Below, one piece after another: positions 6,720-15,763 of a DNA stretch of 32,423 nt. Under the pieces are notes generated by a model. It saw only the letters and a program-made list of their open reading frames with translations, ran no database searches and was not told where the DNA came from. The translations under genes and the position numbers were made by a program. Where the stretch lies: contig LBRL01000001.1 in assembly GCA_000991405.1 (NCBI GenBank), positions 593,418 to 625,840 on the forward strand, read 5' to 3'. This DNA is from Candidatus Nomurabacteria bacterium GW2011_GWD2_36_14 (lineage in GTDB: Bacteria > Patescibacteriota > Minisyncoccia > Phycocordibacterales > UBA9973). Each line of letters begins with the position of its first letter. Within the stretch, counting starts at the first letter, position 1.

Positions 6720-8576
6720 TTAACCCCACTCTTCCTCTAGTTTAACAGTATCACTTTGTGGTTGTTGTTCTTTTGGTAATAATTCTATATCAACTTTTAC
6801 TGGAATATCGGATGCAAGACCTGCAATGAAGCAACTGCCAACAGAAAGTATCGGTATTGTCTGAAATGATAGCCTATCAAGGTAGGCAACTGCTTTTTCC
6901 ACTGCACCAATATCGTTATCGTTAATGAGTCTGTGTATAAAATAGTTATGTAACTGCGATATTATCGTATGTGAAATATCATAAGGTCTTTGGCTTGCAA
7001 CAGTAAGGAAAACGCCAAATTTTCGCCCCTCCTTAATTATTTCCTCAAATGTTTCAAGGCGATAATCCTTCCATGTATCACTTTCACGTTGTGACGCTGT
7101 TGATAGAATGTTATGTGCTTCATCTATAATAATATGAAGTGATGTCATTCCGTTAACCTCTTTCTTTTCGTCATAAAGTTGCTTACATACAAGAAGAGGA
7201 ATAATTTTTTTCATTTCCGTGTTTACATCTCGCAGAGAGAGAATAACAAGATTTTTTTGCCATTCAGCGTTATCTTGTATATCCACTAATTTATCAAGCA
7301 TTTTAAACTTTTTGATCATTCTACCCATCAAAGGACCAATGTGTTCTTGGTTATAGAAACCACGTGTAATAGCATAAAAATACCCAAGTATAATTTTCAA
7401 TTTCAAGCCAGAAAAATGATCTGTTTTGAAAACTGCATTATCCACGATAGGAGCTATGTAAGTATCATAAATCGGGTTTGTATTATTGAAGTTGGATGTT
7501 ACTGGTCTATTCCAATAATATTCATTACTTTGACTATGATAATGTAAATTTATTTCTATATCATCTCGTAAATTTGAAATATTGTTATTGCTTGCAATGT
7601 CAACAATATCAAGGATTCGAGAAAATAATTCTGCAATGGTTCCTTCTCGCAGTCCATTACCTTTTTTATCTAATAAGACGGTTCTACATATATCTTCTAT
7701 TCGTTCGCGTACTCGCTGAATAAAAGTAGTGGGATCATCAAGATAATCACCCTTAATTACCCAGTCTAAAAATGGCTTCTGGGTTTTTTCTGTTGCTTCT
7801 AACAATACAGCAAGTGTCTCAGTCTTATTTAAATTGTCTGTAGTTATTGGATATTTTCGTTCACTACCGCCTTTCCCAGTAGAAAGTTTATATATCTCTT
7901 TCTCCGTAGTTATAGCTTTTTTACCAGAGTATTCTCCGTTAAAATCAATTATTATAAAACGCGAGTTATTTTTAAAATTTTCATTGCCTTTGTATAAAGA
8001 AAATAATTCCGTGTATATTTTTGCAAGCGTGTTTGATTTTCCACTCCCCGTATTTCCAAAGATACCAATATGACTAGCAAATAGATCATTTACACCAAGG
8101 CGAATGCGTTGAGCTGGTTCTTCGGTGAGTCCTCCTATTTCAATTGTTCTTTTATCGCAACCTGCGAAATTATGTAAGGCAGCAAACTCGTCACGGTCAA
8201 GCAAAAAACACTCATTATCAATCAAAGGCATCTCTTTGATGCCTTGTTTAAATTTGGTTCCATCAAAATGACCAAATAGAGAAACGTCCAGAACACGGTT
8301 AATTCGGGTTTCTTCTTTGTTATAGTCGCGATTGAAGTATCTTTCTTCGCTAATTCGTTCCCCTTCAACCTTCCCAATTATGTTTACAAAGCCCTTTGCA
8401 ATTTTGACATAACTACCGACCGAAACATTTTTTACCGTAGTTCCATCATAGATTATGTGTGAGCTATTCTTGTTCTTATTAACCTTAATTGTTACCAGTC
8501 GTTTCTCAACAGATAAAACCCGTCCAATAATAAATATGGACTCCCGTTTTGCTTTATCCTCAATGTCATTCTTCAT
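6720..8576 (-). CDS. HerA-family ATPase of a SIR2-HerA defence pair
   Basis: A hexameric HerA/FtsK-type DNA translocase. An N-terminal beta-barrel (HAS) region is followed by Walker A GIFGNTGSGKSNT, a FIIIDFNGEY strand, Walker B HIIIDEAHNIL, a VASQRPYDIS sensor region and a C-terminal RLINDNDIGAV segment. Total length is about 618 residues. I place the start at ATG 8576, which overlaps the SIR2 stop by 11 nt; upstream in-frame ATGs reach 8609. Paired SIR2 and HerA proteins (the SIR2-HerA or Nezha system) form a complex that degrades NAD+ and attacks nucleic acid on phage infection. The order SIR2 then HerA with overlapping ends supports one transcript and one complex. Confidence 0.87.
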   Translation of the reverse strand: MKNDIEDKAKRESIFIIGRVLSVEKRLVTIKVNKNKNSSHIIYDGTTVKNVSVGSYVKIAKGFVNIIGKVEGERISEERYFNRDYNKEETRINRVLDVSLFGHFDGTKFKQGIKEMPLIDNECFLLDRDEFAALHNFAGCDKRTIEIGGLTEEPAQRIRLGVNDLFASHIGIFGNTGSGKSNTLAKIYTELFSLYKGNENFKNNSRFIIIDFNGEYSGKKAITTEKEIYKLSTGKGGSERKYPITTDNLNKTETLAVLLEATEKTQKPFLDWVIKGDYLDDPTTFIQRVRERIEDICRTVLLDKKGNGLREGTIAELFSRILDIVDIASNNNISNLRDDIEINLHYHSQSNEYYWNRPVTSNFNNTNPIYDTYIAPIVDNAVFKTDHFSGLKLKIILGYFYAITRGFYNQEHIGPLMGRMIKKFKMLDKLVDIQDNAEWQKNLVILSLRDVNTEMKKIIPLLVCKQLYDEKKEVNGMTSLHIIIDEAHNILSTASQRESDTWKDYRLETFEEIIKEGRKFGVFLTVASQRPYDISHTIISQLHNYFIHRLINDNDIGAVEKAVAYLDRLSFQTIPILSVGSCFIAGLASDIPVKVDIELLPKEQQPQSDTVKLEEEWG

Positions 8577-9612
8577 CTTCATGTTCATTTTGTGAATCTG
8601 GATAATCAAGAATTATGTCAGAAAGCAAAATACTTACATTATTCAAAGTATATTTATTTTCCTGTGTATCATCGACTGGAATTATTACCTCAACATTATT
8701 GTAACGTCTCTTATCAATCTCTAATAAAGTGTTATAAGAATCCTTTTTTTTCTGTGAATGAGAAAAAATATAAATACGCAAAGTTGGATTTGAATCAGCG
8801 GCCCTTTTTATAATCTCTCGAATATGTTCATCTTCCATTGAGAAACCAACCACAAACAGAACTGTATTTTCTTTTTCAAGCTCACTTGAAAACATGCGGA
8901 GTAGTTCATAATAAGTTATGTCGATGACAGTTTCTTCGAATTTTTTCTTTTCCGGATTGACAATAGCGATTTGATTATATCCTTTATCAAACTTATCTCT
9001 CAGTTTTTGTTTAAGATCTTCTTTAAAATGGTCAAGCTTTGAAAAAGTCACAACATCACCATTTTTTTTCCAGTTCAATGAGCCGTGTACTTTTAGGAGA
9101 TTTATTACGGGGATTTCTGATATATTCTCAAAATGCATACTGCGTTTAAATACTGATTTTTTGAAGTTACTTAAACTAAAACTTGCATTAAATCTGCCAG
9201 AAAACCCATCATTATACTCAATTCCACATTCTTCTAATGATATTTCCATCAAGATATCAATGTTTGTAGTAAAAACATTGGCTTGCTTGCTTAAAAGTGT
9301 ACTTTTTCGGCGGAGGAGAATATGAGCAATTGCCTTAAAGAATTTTTCGTAACTGTCCAGAGTTTTAACTAAATCTGTCTGCTTGCTTTCCTCTACTGTA
9401 CCATTGACAACATCAAGATTCGGGATCATAACACCCTTAAAATATTCCTTCTTTATTGCCCGTTTCTCATTTATATCATTGGTGTTGGTCAATCTTTCCT
9501 CGATACCATTCAAAAGTGGCAAAAAGGGATTGGATGTGCCAGCACCAAATAGAAAGTTAACATGGCAACTCTGAATAACTTCTTTTATCTCTTGTTTTTT
9601 CTTGTTATCCAT
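8566..9612 (-). CDS. SIR2-family NADase of a SIR2-HerA defence pair
   Basis: A 348-residue defence-type SIR2 protein expected to hydrolyse NAD+ and cause abortive infection. Visible motifs are the Rossmann start NFLFGAGTS, TTNIDILME (the TTNYD motif with Ile for Tyr), the catalytic His in KVHGSLNW, and the late GFSMEDEHIREII typical of SIR2_2 proteins. There is no signal peptide or membrane segment. It is the first gene of the pair and overlaps HerA at its 3' end. The 237-bp gap upstream holds a terminator but no clear TAnnTTTG promoter. Confidence 0.88.
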   Translation of the reverse strand: MDNKKKQEIKEVIQSCHVNFLFGAGTSNPFLPLLNGIEERLTNTNDINEKRAIKKEYFKGVMIPNLDVVNGTVEESKQTDLVKTLDSYEKFFKAIAHILLRRKSTLLSKQANVFTTNIDILMEISLEECGIEYNDGFSGRFNASFSLSNFKKSVFKRSMHFENISEIPVINLLKVHGSLNWKKNGDVVTFSKLDHFKEDLKQKLRDKFDKGYNQIAIVNPEKKKFEETVIDITYYELLRMFSSELEKENTVLFVVGFSMEDEHIREIIKRAADSNPTLRIYIFSHSQKKKDSYNTLLEIDKRRYNNVEVIIPVDDTQENKYTLNNVSILLSDIILDYPDSQNEHEDEE

Positions 9613-9814
9613 AGTTAATTTTGTTTTTATGGGAAAAGTTCGTCTTTTAGGGTGTTTATCTTAAAGACTGTAATAACTCAATATATTAAGACACATAAAG
9701 ATAAAGAGTTTTTTCTTTCAAAAAACTAGATTTAATCAAACAATCTGTCCCATTAATAATTATATTTAATTTTACTACTTTATTTTACTCCTCTTTTGAG
9801 TGATTGACAAATCA

Positions 9815-9836
9815 AAAAGGGCGGATTCGCCCTTTT
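9815..9836 (-). terminator. Intrinsic terminator after the ArdC-like gene
   Basis: AAAAGGGCG (9815-9823) pairs with CGCCCTTTT (9828-9836) around GATT, 14 bp beyond the ArdC-like stop. Read on the - strand it ends in a run of T. The gap 9,613-9,814 shows nothing else. Confidence 0.8.
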
Positions 9837-9849
9837 AATTTTAATTTCT

Positions 9850-10716
9850 TCAATTAGTTGATTGTCCATTTGGTTGAAATTGGAGAATGTAATCCACCGC
9901 CTTTTGTGCTTGGGCAGCTGCCATTATTAAAACCTTAGAATCATTCTTGAATGTCTTAATCCAGCTTTTAATATATGATGCATTGTTCTCGATGGTTTGT
10001 TGCTGTATATCTGTTAATCCACAGAGATACGCGGCTCCCATTTCGGCCACTAATTCTTCTTGGCTGTAATCTTGTGACCCAAAACTGTGATTTTTTATTT
10101 TCGCATGACGACCAAGACGTTTATCGTGTCCTGTACTATGAACTAGCTCATGGTAAAGGGTGGAATAATATTGCTGGTCGCTAAAGAACGTTCTTGGACT
10201 TGGGATACAGACTAAATCGAATTTTGGTTCATAATAAGCGGAATTGCTACCCTGTACTATTTTTGGACAATCAATCCAATTGTTGATAATAGTTTCAGCA
10301 ACTGTTACCGGATTAAAATCATGATCGAAAGCATCTGTCTTTGGAATTCTTTTTTCATCTATTCCTTCAGTCTGGGAGATGTTAAAAACATGATAATAGC
10401 GAAGGAGTGGTGTTACTTTTTCTTCTGCTTCATCTTCAGACTTAAGCAGTTTCCAAAAAACAATCATTGTTGACTTCTCACCCTTTCGGATAGTCCCTCC
10501 AAGTGATTTAACTTGTTCAAATGTCAGGTAAAAAGGTATCGCATCCCTTTGACATAGCAACAACCAAAAGTTGATTCCATTATATGGTCTTAATGTCACT
10601 AAATTACGAGGCATTCCGCTTGCTGTCCTCCATGGGACCTGCCAGGGAACAACTCCGGTTTCAAGAAGATCAATAATTTTTTGAGTAACGATTTCATAAA
10701 TATCAAATTTATTCAT
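9850..10716 (-). CDS. ArdC-like ssDNA-binding antirestriction protein with zincin domain
   Basis: ArdC proteins of conjugative elements bind incoming single-stranded DNA and protect it from restriction. The 288-residue product has the N-terminal ArdC domain (YEIVTQKIIDLLETG, PWQVPWR, YNGINFWLL, GEKSTMIVFWK) and a C-terminal zincin-like metallopeptidase domain with HELVHSTGH and the downstream Glu in EELVAEMGAAYL. Start ATG 10716 matches the family N-terminus; an in-frame upstream start at 10785 would add 23 unrelated residues. It lies next to a VirD4-like ATPase, as in many Bacteroidota mobile elements. Confidence 0.88.
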   Translation of the reverse strand: MNKFDIYEIVTQKIIDLLETGVVPWQVPWRTASGMPRNLVTLRPYNGINFWLLLCQRDAIPFYLTFEQVKSLGGTIRKGEKSTMIVFWKLLKSEDEAEEKVTPLLRYYHVFNISQTEGIDEKRIPKTDAFDHDFNPVTVAETIINNWIDCPKIVQGSNSAYYEPKFDLVCIPSPRTFFSDQQYYSTLYHELVHSTGHDKRLGRHAKIKNHSFGSQDYSQEELVAEMGAAYLCGLTDIQQQTIENNASYIKSWIKTFKNDSKVLIMAAAQAQKAVDYILQFQPNGQSTN

Positions 10717-10957
10717 TCTAAACGCCGTTGCCCTACGGACTCTGTTTTGGCTACTGGCACGCCGGTTAATGACTTTCAGTAGCATTATCGCTTGGCGTGC
10801 TAATACAGGATAGAATGAATAAATTGCTTAAAAAACAAATGATTGATTTTTAAAATAAAAGGAGATTTTGATTTACATCTGGTTTAAATTTTTCTCCGAC
10901 TAGATTGGCAAATTCTCATTACTACCTGATTCATTTCAGTTTGATTATGATTGTGAA

Positions 10958-12118
10958 ATGAATTATTTAAGAAACAATCTTACGTACTTTGCAGAAGCAA
11001 ATAGATATAGTCGGACGATTCTTTTTGGAATCAAACAAGAGGATCGACTTTTGCATACCTACATTATTGGTAAGACAGGAACGGGGAAAACGAATTTACT
11101 TCAAACTCATATTATTCAGGATATAAGTTTTGGGAGGGGGTTTTGTGTGATTGATATTCACGGGGATTTGATTAAAAAGATCTTCGCTAATATTCCAAAA
11201 CGTAGAGAACAAGATGTTATTTATCTAGATATTACAAACCCAGACCACAACTTCAAATTCAATCCATTTATTAAAGTTCCTTATGAGAAAAGGCCACTAA
11301 TAGCTTCCGGGATATTGGATGTCTTTGAGAAATTATGGAAGTCAGCTTGGGGTTTAAAACTAGAGCATATTCTAAGATATATCCTTCTGACTTTACTTGA
11401 CCAAGAGGAAGCTAACATCTCCGATATTATCCGAATAATGGATGATGAAAAGTATCGAGAGGAATGTGCTATAAATGTTATCAATGATGATATTAAACGA
11501 TTCTGGCAAAAGGAATTTAAACATTACACCAAGGGAGATTTACTTCCAATCTATAATAAAGTGGGAGCCTTTCTTATTTATCCTGCCATTAAAAGGTTGC
11601 TAATTGATAATACTGATGAGATATCCTTCAGGCAGATAATGGACAATCGAAAGATATTATTAATCAATATCTCAAAAGGTGCTTTGGGAGAAAATGTAGC
11701 AAGTATTCTTGGGTCCTTAATATTAAATTCAATATCATTTTCGGCTTTTTCCAGAATTGATGTTTATGAAATGAACAGAGTGCCTTTCTTTGTCTATTTA
11801 GATGAATTTCAGAATTATACAACTCTAACTCTGGTCAACATGCTCTCAGAATTAAGAAAGTTTAAATTGGCTTTAATAATGGCTCATCAGTACTTAGCTC
11901 AATTAACTGATGAAATCAGAGATGCTGTATTGGGTAATGTTGGAACGGTGATTTCCTTCCGTTTGGGTGTTTCTGATGCCTCATATTTTGCAAAAGAATA
12001 CTATCCAGTTTTTGACATCGTTGATATTATTAACCTCCCGAATTATGACATATATCTGAAACTCATGATTGATGGGACACCGTCAGAACCGTTTAGTGCC
12101 ACAACAATAAAATGGTAA
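10958..12118 (+). CDS. VirD4/TraG-like DNA-transfer ATPase, short form
   Basis: A 386-residue ATPase of the type IV coupling protein family, which pumps DNA or protein substrates through a conjugation channel. Walker A is IIGKTGTGKTNLL, followed by FCVIDIHGDLIKKI. Walker B is FFVYLDEFQNY, with the AHQYLAQL and FRLGVSD motifs after it. It lines up with the C-terminal ATPase half of the 958-residue protein further right (shared HTHIIG/HTYIIG, HGD, YLDEFQN) but lacks that protein's N-terminal region and nuclease-like tail. No membrane helix is visible, so it may act as a soluble partner. Confidence 0.82.
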   Translation: MNYLRNNLTYFAEANRYSRTILFGIKQEDRLLHTYIIGKTGTGKTNLLQTHIIQDISFGRGFCVIDIHGDLIKKIFANIPKRREQDVIYLDITNPDHNFKFNPFIKVPYEKRPLIASGILDVFEKLWKSAWGLKLEHILRYILLTLLDQEEANISDIIRIMDDEKYREECAINVINDDIKRFWQKEFKHYTKGDLLPIYNKVGAFLIYPAIKRLLIDNTDEISFRQIMDNRKILLINISKGALGENVASILGSLILNSISFSAFSRIDVYEMNRVPFFVYLDEFQNYTTLTLVNMLSELRKFKLALIMAHQYLAQLTDEIRDAVLGNVGTVISFRLGVSDASYFAKEYYPVFDIVDIINLPNYDIYLKLMIDGTPSEPFSATTIKW

Positions 12119-12193
12119 AAATGACAAATTTTCCCTTCTACTTTTATCATCCACCATAGATTAAAATATTCCTAAACTTTAAAATTTAATGTT

Positions 12194-12637
12194 ATGGGAA
12201 AACTAATTGAAATTCACGAAGTTGAGATAGTTTACAAAAGACCAGTTCTTTCTTTGATGAAAGCTGTAAAATGTGCTGAAGATATTGTTGAATTATTTAG
12301 GGGGTTGATACCAGAGGATAAAATTGATTTTAAAGAGTTCTTTTTAGTCGCTTTATTGAGTCGTAGTAATCATGTATTTGGCGTATCTATAATTAGTATT
12401 GGTGCGACTGATGGGGCTTGTGTCAATATCAAGGAAATCTTCCAGCTTGCGATTAAAACAAATTCGTCTTCAATCATTTTATGTCATAATCACCCAAGTG
12501 GAAATCTTACACCTTCAGCAAGTGATATTAAACTCACGAAAAAGATAAAGGAAGTTTGCGGATTTTGTGATATTGCTCTTTTAGATCACGTAATCATATC
12601 AAGCGAAGGACATAATTCTTTCATTGATGAAATCTAA
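12194..12637 (+). CDS. RadC/JAB-domain protein of mobile elements
   Basis: A 147-residue protein made of only the RadC-type JAB domain. The metal-binding HNHPSG is followed at the right distance by Ser and Asp in PSASD, then by DIALLDHVIIS near the end. The helix-hairpin-helix part of long RadC proteins is missing, as in the short copies of Bacteroidota integrative elements. Its role is not established, and despite the gene name it is not needed for radiation resistance in E. coli. A clear terminator follows. Confidence 0.88.
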   Translation: MGKLIEIHEVEIVYKRPVLSLMKAVKCAEDIVELFRGLIPEDKIDFKEFFLVALLSRSNHVFGVSIISIGATDGACVNIKEIFQLAIKTNSSSIILCHNHPSGNLTPSASDIKLTKKIKEVCGFCDIALLDHVIISSEGHNSFIDEI

Positions 12638-12641
12638 CTTT

Positions 12642-12668
12642 AAGCCTCCTTTTGAAGGGGGCTTTTTT
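12642..12668 (+). terminator. Intrinsic terminator after the RadC-like gene
   Basis: AAGCCTCCTT (12642-12651) pairs with AAGGGGGCTT (12655-12664, one G-T) around TTG, followed by T4. The T-run overlaps the stop end of the convergent gene. Confidence 0.85.
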
Positions 12669-13179
12669 ATTTCCTTTTTATATAAGTTTTATTACCATTT
12701 TTGTTGATATAGTATTGTCCGCCCCTCGATCCTGTGTGAATGGTTCTGCCTGAGCCTGAATTTGATCCAGATGATGAACTTGATTTAACAGTGGATTTTG
12801 TTTCTTGACTACTTTTATGTTGCCAGCAATAGTCACTTCCCGCTTCAGCATTTCTTGAACACTGTGTTCCTTTTGCGGTTATCGCCTTACATTGATTGTT
12901 TGTGGAGTTAGATTTTTCTGATGATGTTGGTTGAGGTACGTCTGAAGGTTTATTTAATGAAATCGCTAATTTTAATCTCTCATTTTCATTTCTAAGGCTT
13001 TCATTCTCATATTTCAACTTTTCATTTTCATCTTTAAGTGATTTAAGATCTGAAGATGAAGCGGAAACCTTCTTTTCAAGTTTATAAATATCATATTTAA
13101 GCTCCTTTTTTGACTGGGGGAATGCATAAAATGTTAGCCCAAAGCAGAAAAGTAGTAAAATAAAAAAAGTTTTTTTCAT
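12667..13179 (-). CDS. Secreted coiled-coil protein with Cys-His finger and basic C-terminal motif
   Basis: A 170-residue protein. A signal peptide (KKTFFILLLFCFGLTFYAFP) precedes a coiled coil of repeated ENEKLKYENESL-type heptads (about residues 30-72), a Ser/Thr linker, a DUF5763-like finger with spacing C-x6-C-x11-C-x2-H (CKAITAKGTQC ... YCWQH), and a terminal GGQYYINKNGNKTYIKR motif found at the end of many Bacteroidota exported proteins. It is probably periplasmic or surface-exposed. The family is typical of Bacteroidota, which helps assign the island. Function unknown. Confidence 0.78.
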   Translation of the reverse strand: MKKTFFILLLFCFGLTFYAFPQSKKELKYDIYKLEKKVSASSSDLKSLKDENEKLKYENESLRNENERLKLAISLNKPSDVPQPTSSEKSNSTNNQCKAITAKGTQCSRNAEAGSDYCWQHKSSQETKSTVKSSSSSGSNSGSGRTIHTGSRGGQYYINKNGNKTYIKRK

Positions 13180-13230
13180 AATGAGTCAGTTTTATGTTGT
13201 TAATTGCAAGGTTGCGAAATAATAGTTGTT

Positions 13231-13253
13231 AAAAACCCCAGCCGAAGCTGGGG
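13231..13253 (-). terminator. Hairpin oriented as a - strand terminator
   Basis: CCCCAGC-CGAA-GCTGGGG (13236-13253) has a T5 run only when read on the - strand (A5 at 13231-13235). It lies upstream of the secreted coiled-coil gene, between two divergent genes, where a terminator is unexpected. It could be an attenuator in that gene's leader. Confidence 0.6.
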
Positions 13254-13351
13254 TATCGTTCTTCACCCCAAAGAACAAAAATCAAAACTAACTTTTTGTT
13301 TGTCAGTAAAAAAGTTGACACAAGTTAACAATTTTTATTATTTAAATCATC

Positions 13352-13359
13352 TATATTTG
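13352..13359 (+). promoter_or_regulatory. Bacteroidota -7 promoter element of the endonuclease gene
   Basis: TATATTTG fits TAnnTTTG exactly and lies 20 bp before the ATG. The -33 TTG is weak (TTT near 13332). Confidence 0.5.
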
Positions 13360-13379
13360 ATAAAAATAGTTTTATCTCC

Positions 13380-14120
13380 ATGAAAAAAATATTTCTGCTT
13401 TTTGTATTTATTCTTTCGATTTCTTGCAGGGGCGCCGATGACATTCAACCAGATCAAAGAACCGGATTTGAGCCAAAGTCACTGGGTGAAATAGTAAAGC
13501 ATACTTATTACACTCTAGCTTATTCTGAAGATAACGAACAAGCGTTCTGGGTCTATTATGAGCTTACGCCTGAACTTATTAGTGGCAATCAATCAAGAAC
13601 TGATGATTTTAGGGCTGATCCATTAGTAAGTACTGGTTCGGCTTCTTTGGGGGATTATAAAGGGTCAGGATATGACAGAGGGCATCTTTGTCCGGCGGGA
13701 GATATGAAATTAAATAAGACTACTATGTCTGAATCCTTTTATCTTTCAAATATGTCTCCACAAGTTGCTGGATTTAATCGAGGTATTTGGAGTACGATGG
13801 AAGATCAGGTCAGAGAATGGGCATTGAAATATTCAAAACTATATGTGGTAACTGGCCCCATATTTAAAGATAATATAGGGGTTATTGGGGAAGATAAGGT
13901 TACAGTGCCAGGATATTATTACAAAGTATTGTTTGATGGAAATAACAAGATGATAGGGTTGATACTACCAAATGCTTCATCATCGAAGAGTCTTGATCAG
14001 TTCGCCGTAGCTGTAGATGAGATTGAGAAACAAACAGGAATTGACTTCTTCTCAGAATTAAACGATCAGTTAGAGAATCAGCTTGAGGGTAATATAGATG
14101 TGACTAATTGGAATTTCTAA
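13380..14120 (+). CDS. Secreted DNA/RNA non-specific endonuclease (NUC1 family)
   Basis: A 246-residue beta-beta-alpha-metal nuclease that cuts DNA and RNA. A signal sequence ending in a lipobox-like LSISC suggests a lipoprotein. The catalytic motif DRGHLCPAGD holds the His general base, the metal-binding Asn is in NMSPQ, and LYVVTGPIF follows, as in the family. The length is normal. It may process DNA outside or in the periplasm, but its role in the element is unknown. It meets the next gene tail to tail with a 4-nt overlap. Confidence 0.9.
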   Translation: MKKIFLLFVFILSISCRGADDIQPDQRTGFEPKSLGEIVKHTYYTLAYSEDNEQAFWVYYELTPELISGNQSRTDDFRADPLVSTGSASLGDYKGSGYDRGHLCPAGDMKLNKTTMSESFYLSNMSPQVAGFNRGIWSTMEDQVREWALKYSKLYVVTGPIFKDNIGVIGEDKVTVPGYYYKVLFDGNNKMIGLILPNASSSKSLDQFAVAVDEIEKQTGIDFFSELNDQLENQLEGNIDVTNWNF

Positions 14121-15025
14121 CCTAATATTTGATTAATTCTTATTTCCCACCCAGGACTATGAAATATTCTATCCAGTTGGAGTTGATCATTTAAGATTTC
14201 TGCCTTAGTCATTCTTGATAATTCTTCCCAGTTCTGATCGAAAACATATGTTGCATTTCCACTTTTTATACTCTCTAAAATAAAGACTCCAATCGCAGGA
14301 AACCCAAATACAATGTAGTCATAAAATCCTCCTTGACCTACAGCTACAAAGTTCGGAGTATGCGAAGTAATTTTTTCGAGTCTGCTGGCAATAACTGGTC
14401 TATTCCCTATAGGCTGGCGTTGGATTCTTTCTTGTGCTATTTCTCTAACTGCTTCCCATGGATATTCTCCACGAGGGAAAATTTTCCAATTTAAATGTGT
14501 AATATTTTCGTAAAGAAAAGGAACATAATCCTCTCTGATTAAATCACATTCTCCAAATATTTCGAGAAATAGATTTATCGTATGTTTAATTTCACCATAA
14601 CTTTCTGGACTTTTTATGAATGCCCTTGAGACAATAATTGAATTTCCATTATAGTTATCGACTAATAATTCTTCGCATGGCGGTGTTACTAAATCTCTGT
14701 GATATCTATCTCTACTGACAAAGACTATTTCTTCAGTTTCATTTCCTTGCCAATCCCTCCTTTTCCAATATCGTTCAACAAAAAACTCTTCCTTAGGTAA
14801 ATCACGTCGAATATTGTATCTGCCATTGGAATTAAATCTTGAAACTGGACCCACAATTGTTGGTAATACCTGCTCGCCAGCCTGTGGATTTTGTGAAAAT
14901 CCAATTGTTTGAATTTTCCTAATTTGACTATCAAAATCTCTCAATGCTATAAAGAATACTTCATTGTCTCTGACAGTGGCAATGTAGTTTTCTACGTTTA
15001 CCACCCGTTTTTTAGAAATATGCAT
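14117..15025 (-). CDS. Hypothetical protein, 302 aa
   Basis: I do not recognise this family. The protein is soluble in appearance, without signal peptide or membrane helix. It is rich in aromatic and basic residues (KRRDWQGNE, FFVERYWKRRDW) and has a conserved-looking C-terminal block (FGFPAIGVFILES, GNATYVFDQNWEELSRMTKAEIL, FHSPGWE). That block reads like a domain shared among mobile-element proteins, but I cannot name it. It faces the nuclease gene in a convergent pair whose stop codons overlap by 4 nt. Confidence 0.7.
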   Translation of the reverse strand: MHISKKRVVNVENYIATVRDNEVFFIALRDFDSQIRKIQTIGFSQNPQAGEQVLPTIVGPVSRFNSNGRYNIRRDLPKEEFFVERYWKRRDWQGNETEEIVFVSRDRYHRDLVTPPCEELLVDNYNGNSIIVSRAFIKSPESYGEIKHTINLFLEIFGECDLIREDYVPFLYENITHLNWKIFPRGEYPWEAVREIAQERIQRQPIGNRPVIASRLEKITSHTPNFVAVGQGGFYDYIVFGFPAIGVFILESIKSGNATYVFDQNWEELSRMTKAEILNDQLQLDRIFHSPGWEIRINQILG

Positions 15026-15214
15026 AATATTTAATTTAGATTGCAGAAAAATTCTCGATAAATTAGATAAAAAATATCATGGTAATATTCAATAATTCAT
15101 GATCCTAAGATACAAAATATAAATTGTATTTATAGCATTCATAATTTGGTGTTTATGAGAAATATTTGAAATATTTTTTGTATCTTTTCCCGACAACTCC
15201 AAAAATCAACTACC

Positions 15215-15763
15215 ATGATCTCATTTATTATTTTCCTCCTGTTCGTTATCATTATCATTGGCCTCCTACGACAACCTAAAGAAGATTATCATTCCAACTG
15301 GGCTCAATTACTATCTGGCTTTAAATTCTCAACAAAGAGATTTTATGAACTTATCAAACAAGAAATGCAAAGTCATGAAATAAAGGAGATACAATTTGAA
15401 GGAGTTAATTTGAAAACGGGTAGTGTTTTTTCTTCTGAAAGATTGTACTTAAGGATTAGATGGCAAGAATATAGATACGATCTTTGTTTTGCTCCCTTTG
15501 GTGATGGATGTTTTGTTTCTTGGTGGCTGATTTATGAGACATCTACAAACGAGGAACTTTTAACAAAAATCCCTTTCATTGGAGAATGGATAAGGGGTGC
15601 TTTTTACAGAAGAACATATTATAAAATAGATACTGCCTCGATGTTTATGACTTTCTCGCATCATTCGGTGTTGGCGGTAATTGATGAAATAACCAAGGAT
15701 ACCGGTATAAGATTAAGCGAAATAGAAAGGAAGCCAATTTTGAATAATATATTCCATCGGTAA
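15215..15763 (+). CDS. Membrane-anchored partner of the large VirD4-like ATPase
   Basis: A 182-residue protein with one N-terminal helix (ISFIIFLLFVIIIIGLL) and a soluble body (RLYLRIRWQEYRYDLCFAP, GCFVSWWLIYET, IPFIGEWIRG). The family is unknown. Its stop codon shares one base with the start of the 958-residue ATPase (TAATG), so the two are translationally coupled and likely work together, with this protein possibly holding the ATPase at the membrane. A TATCTTTT box about 25 bp upstream of the ATG resembles the Bacteroidota -7 element. Confidence 0.72.
   Translation: MISFIIFLLFVIIIIGLLRQPKEDYHSNWAQLLSGFKFSTKRFYELIKQEMQSHEIKEIQFEGVNLKTGSVFSSERLYLRIRWQEYRYDLCFAPFGDGCFVSWWLIYETSTNEELLTKIPFIGEWIRGAFYRRTYYKIDTASMFMTFSHHSVLAVIDEITKDTGIRLSEIERKPILNNIFHR

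Noticed and set aside
9975-10184. 69-residue + strand ORF
   Set aside because: A shadow of the ArdC-like gene's conserved zincin region.
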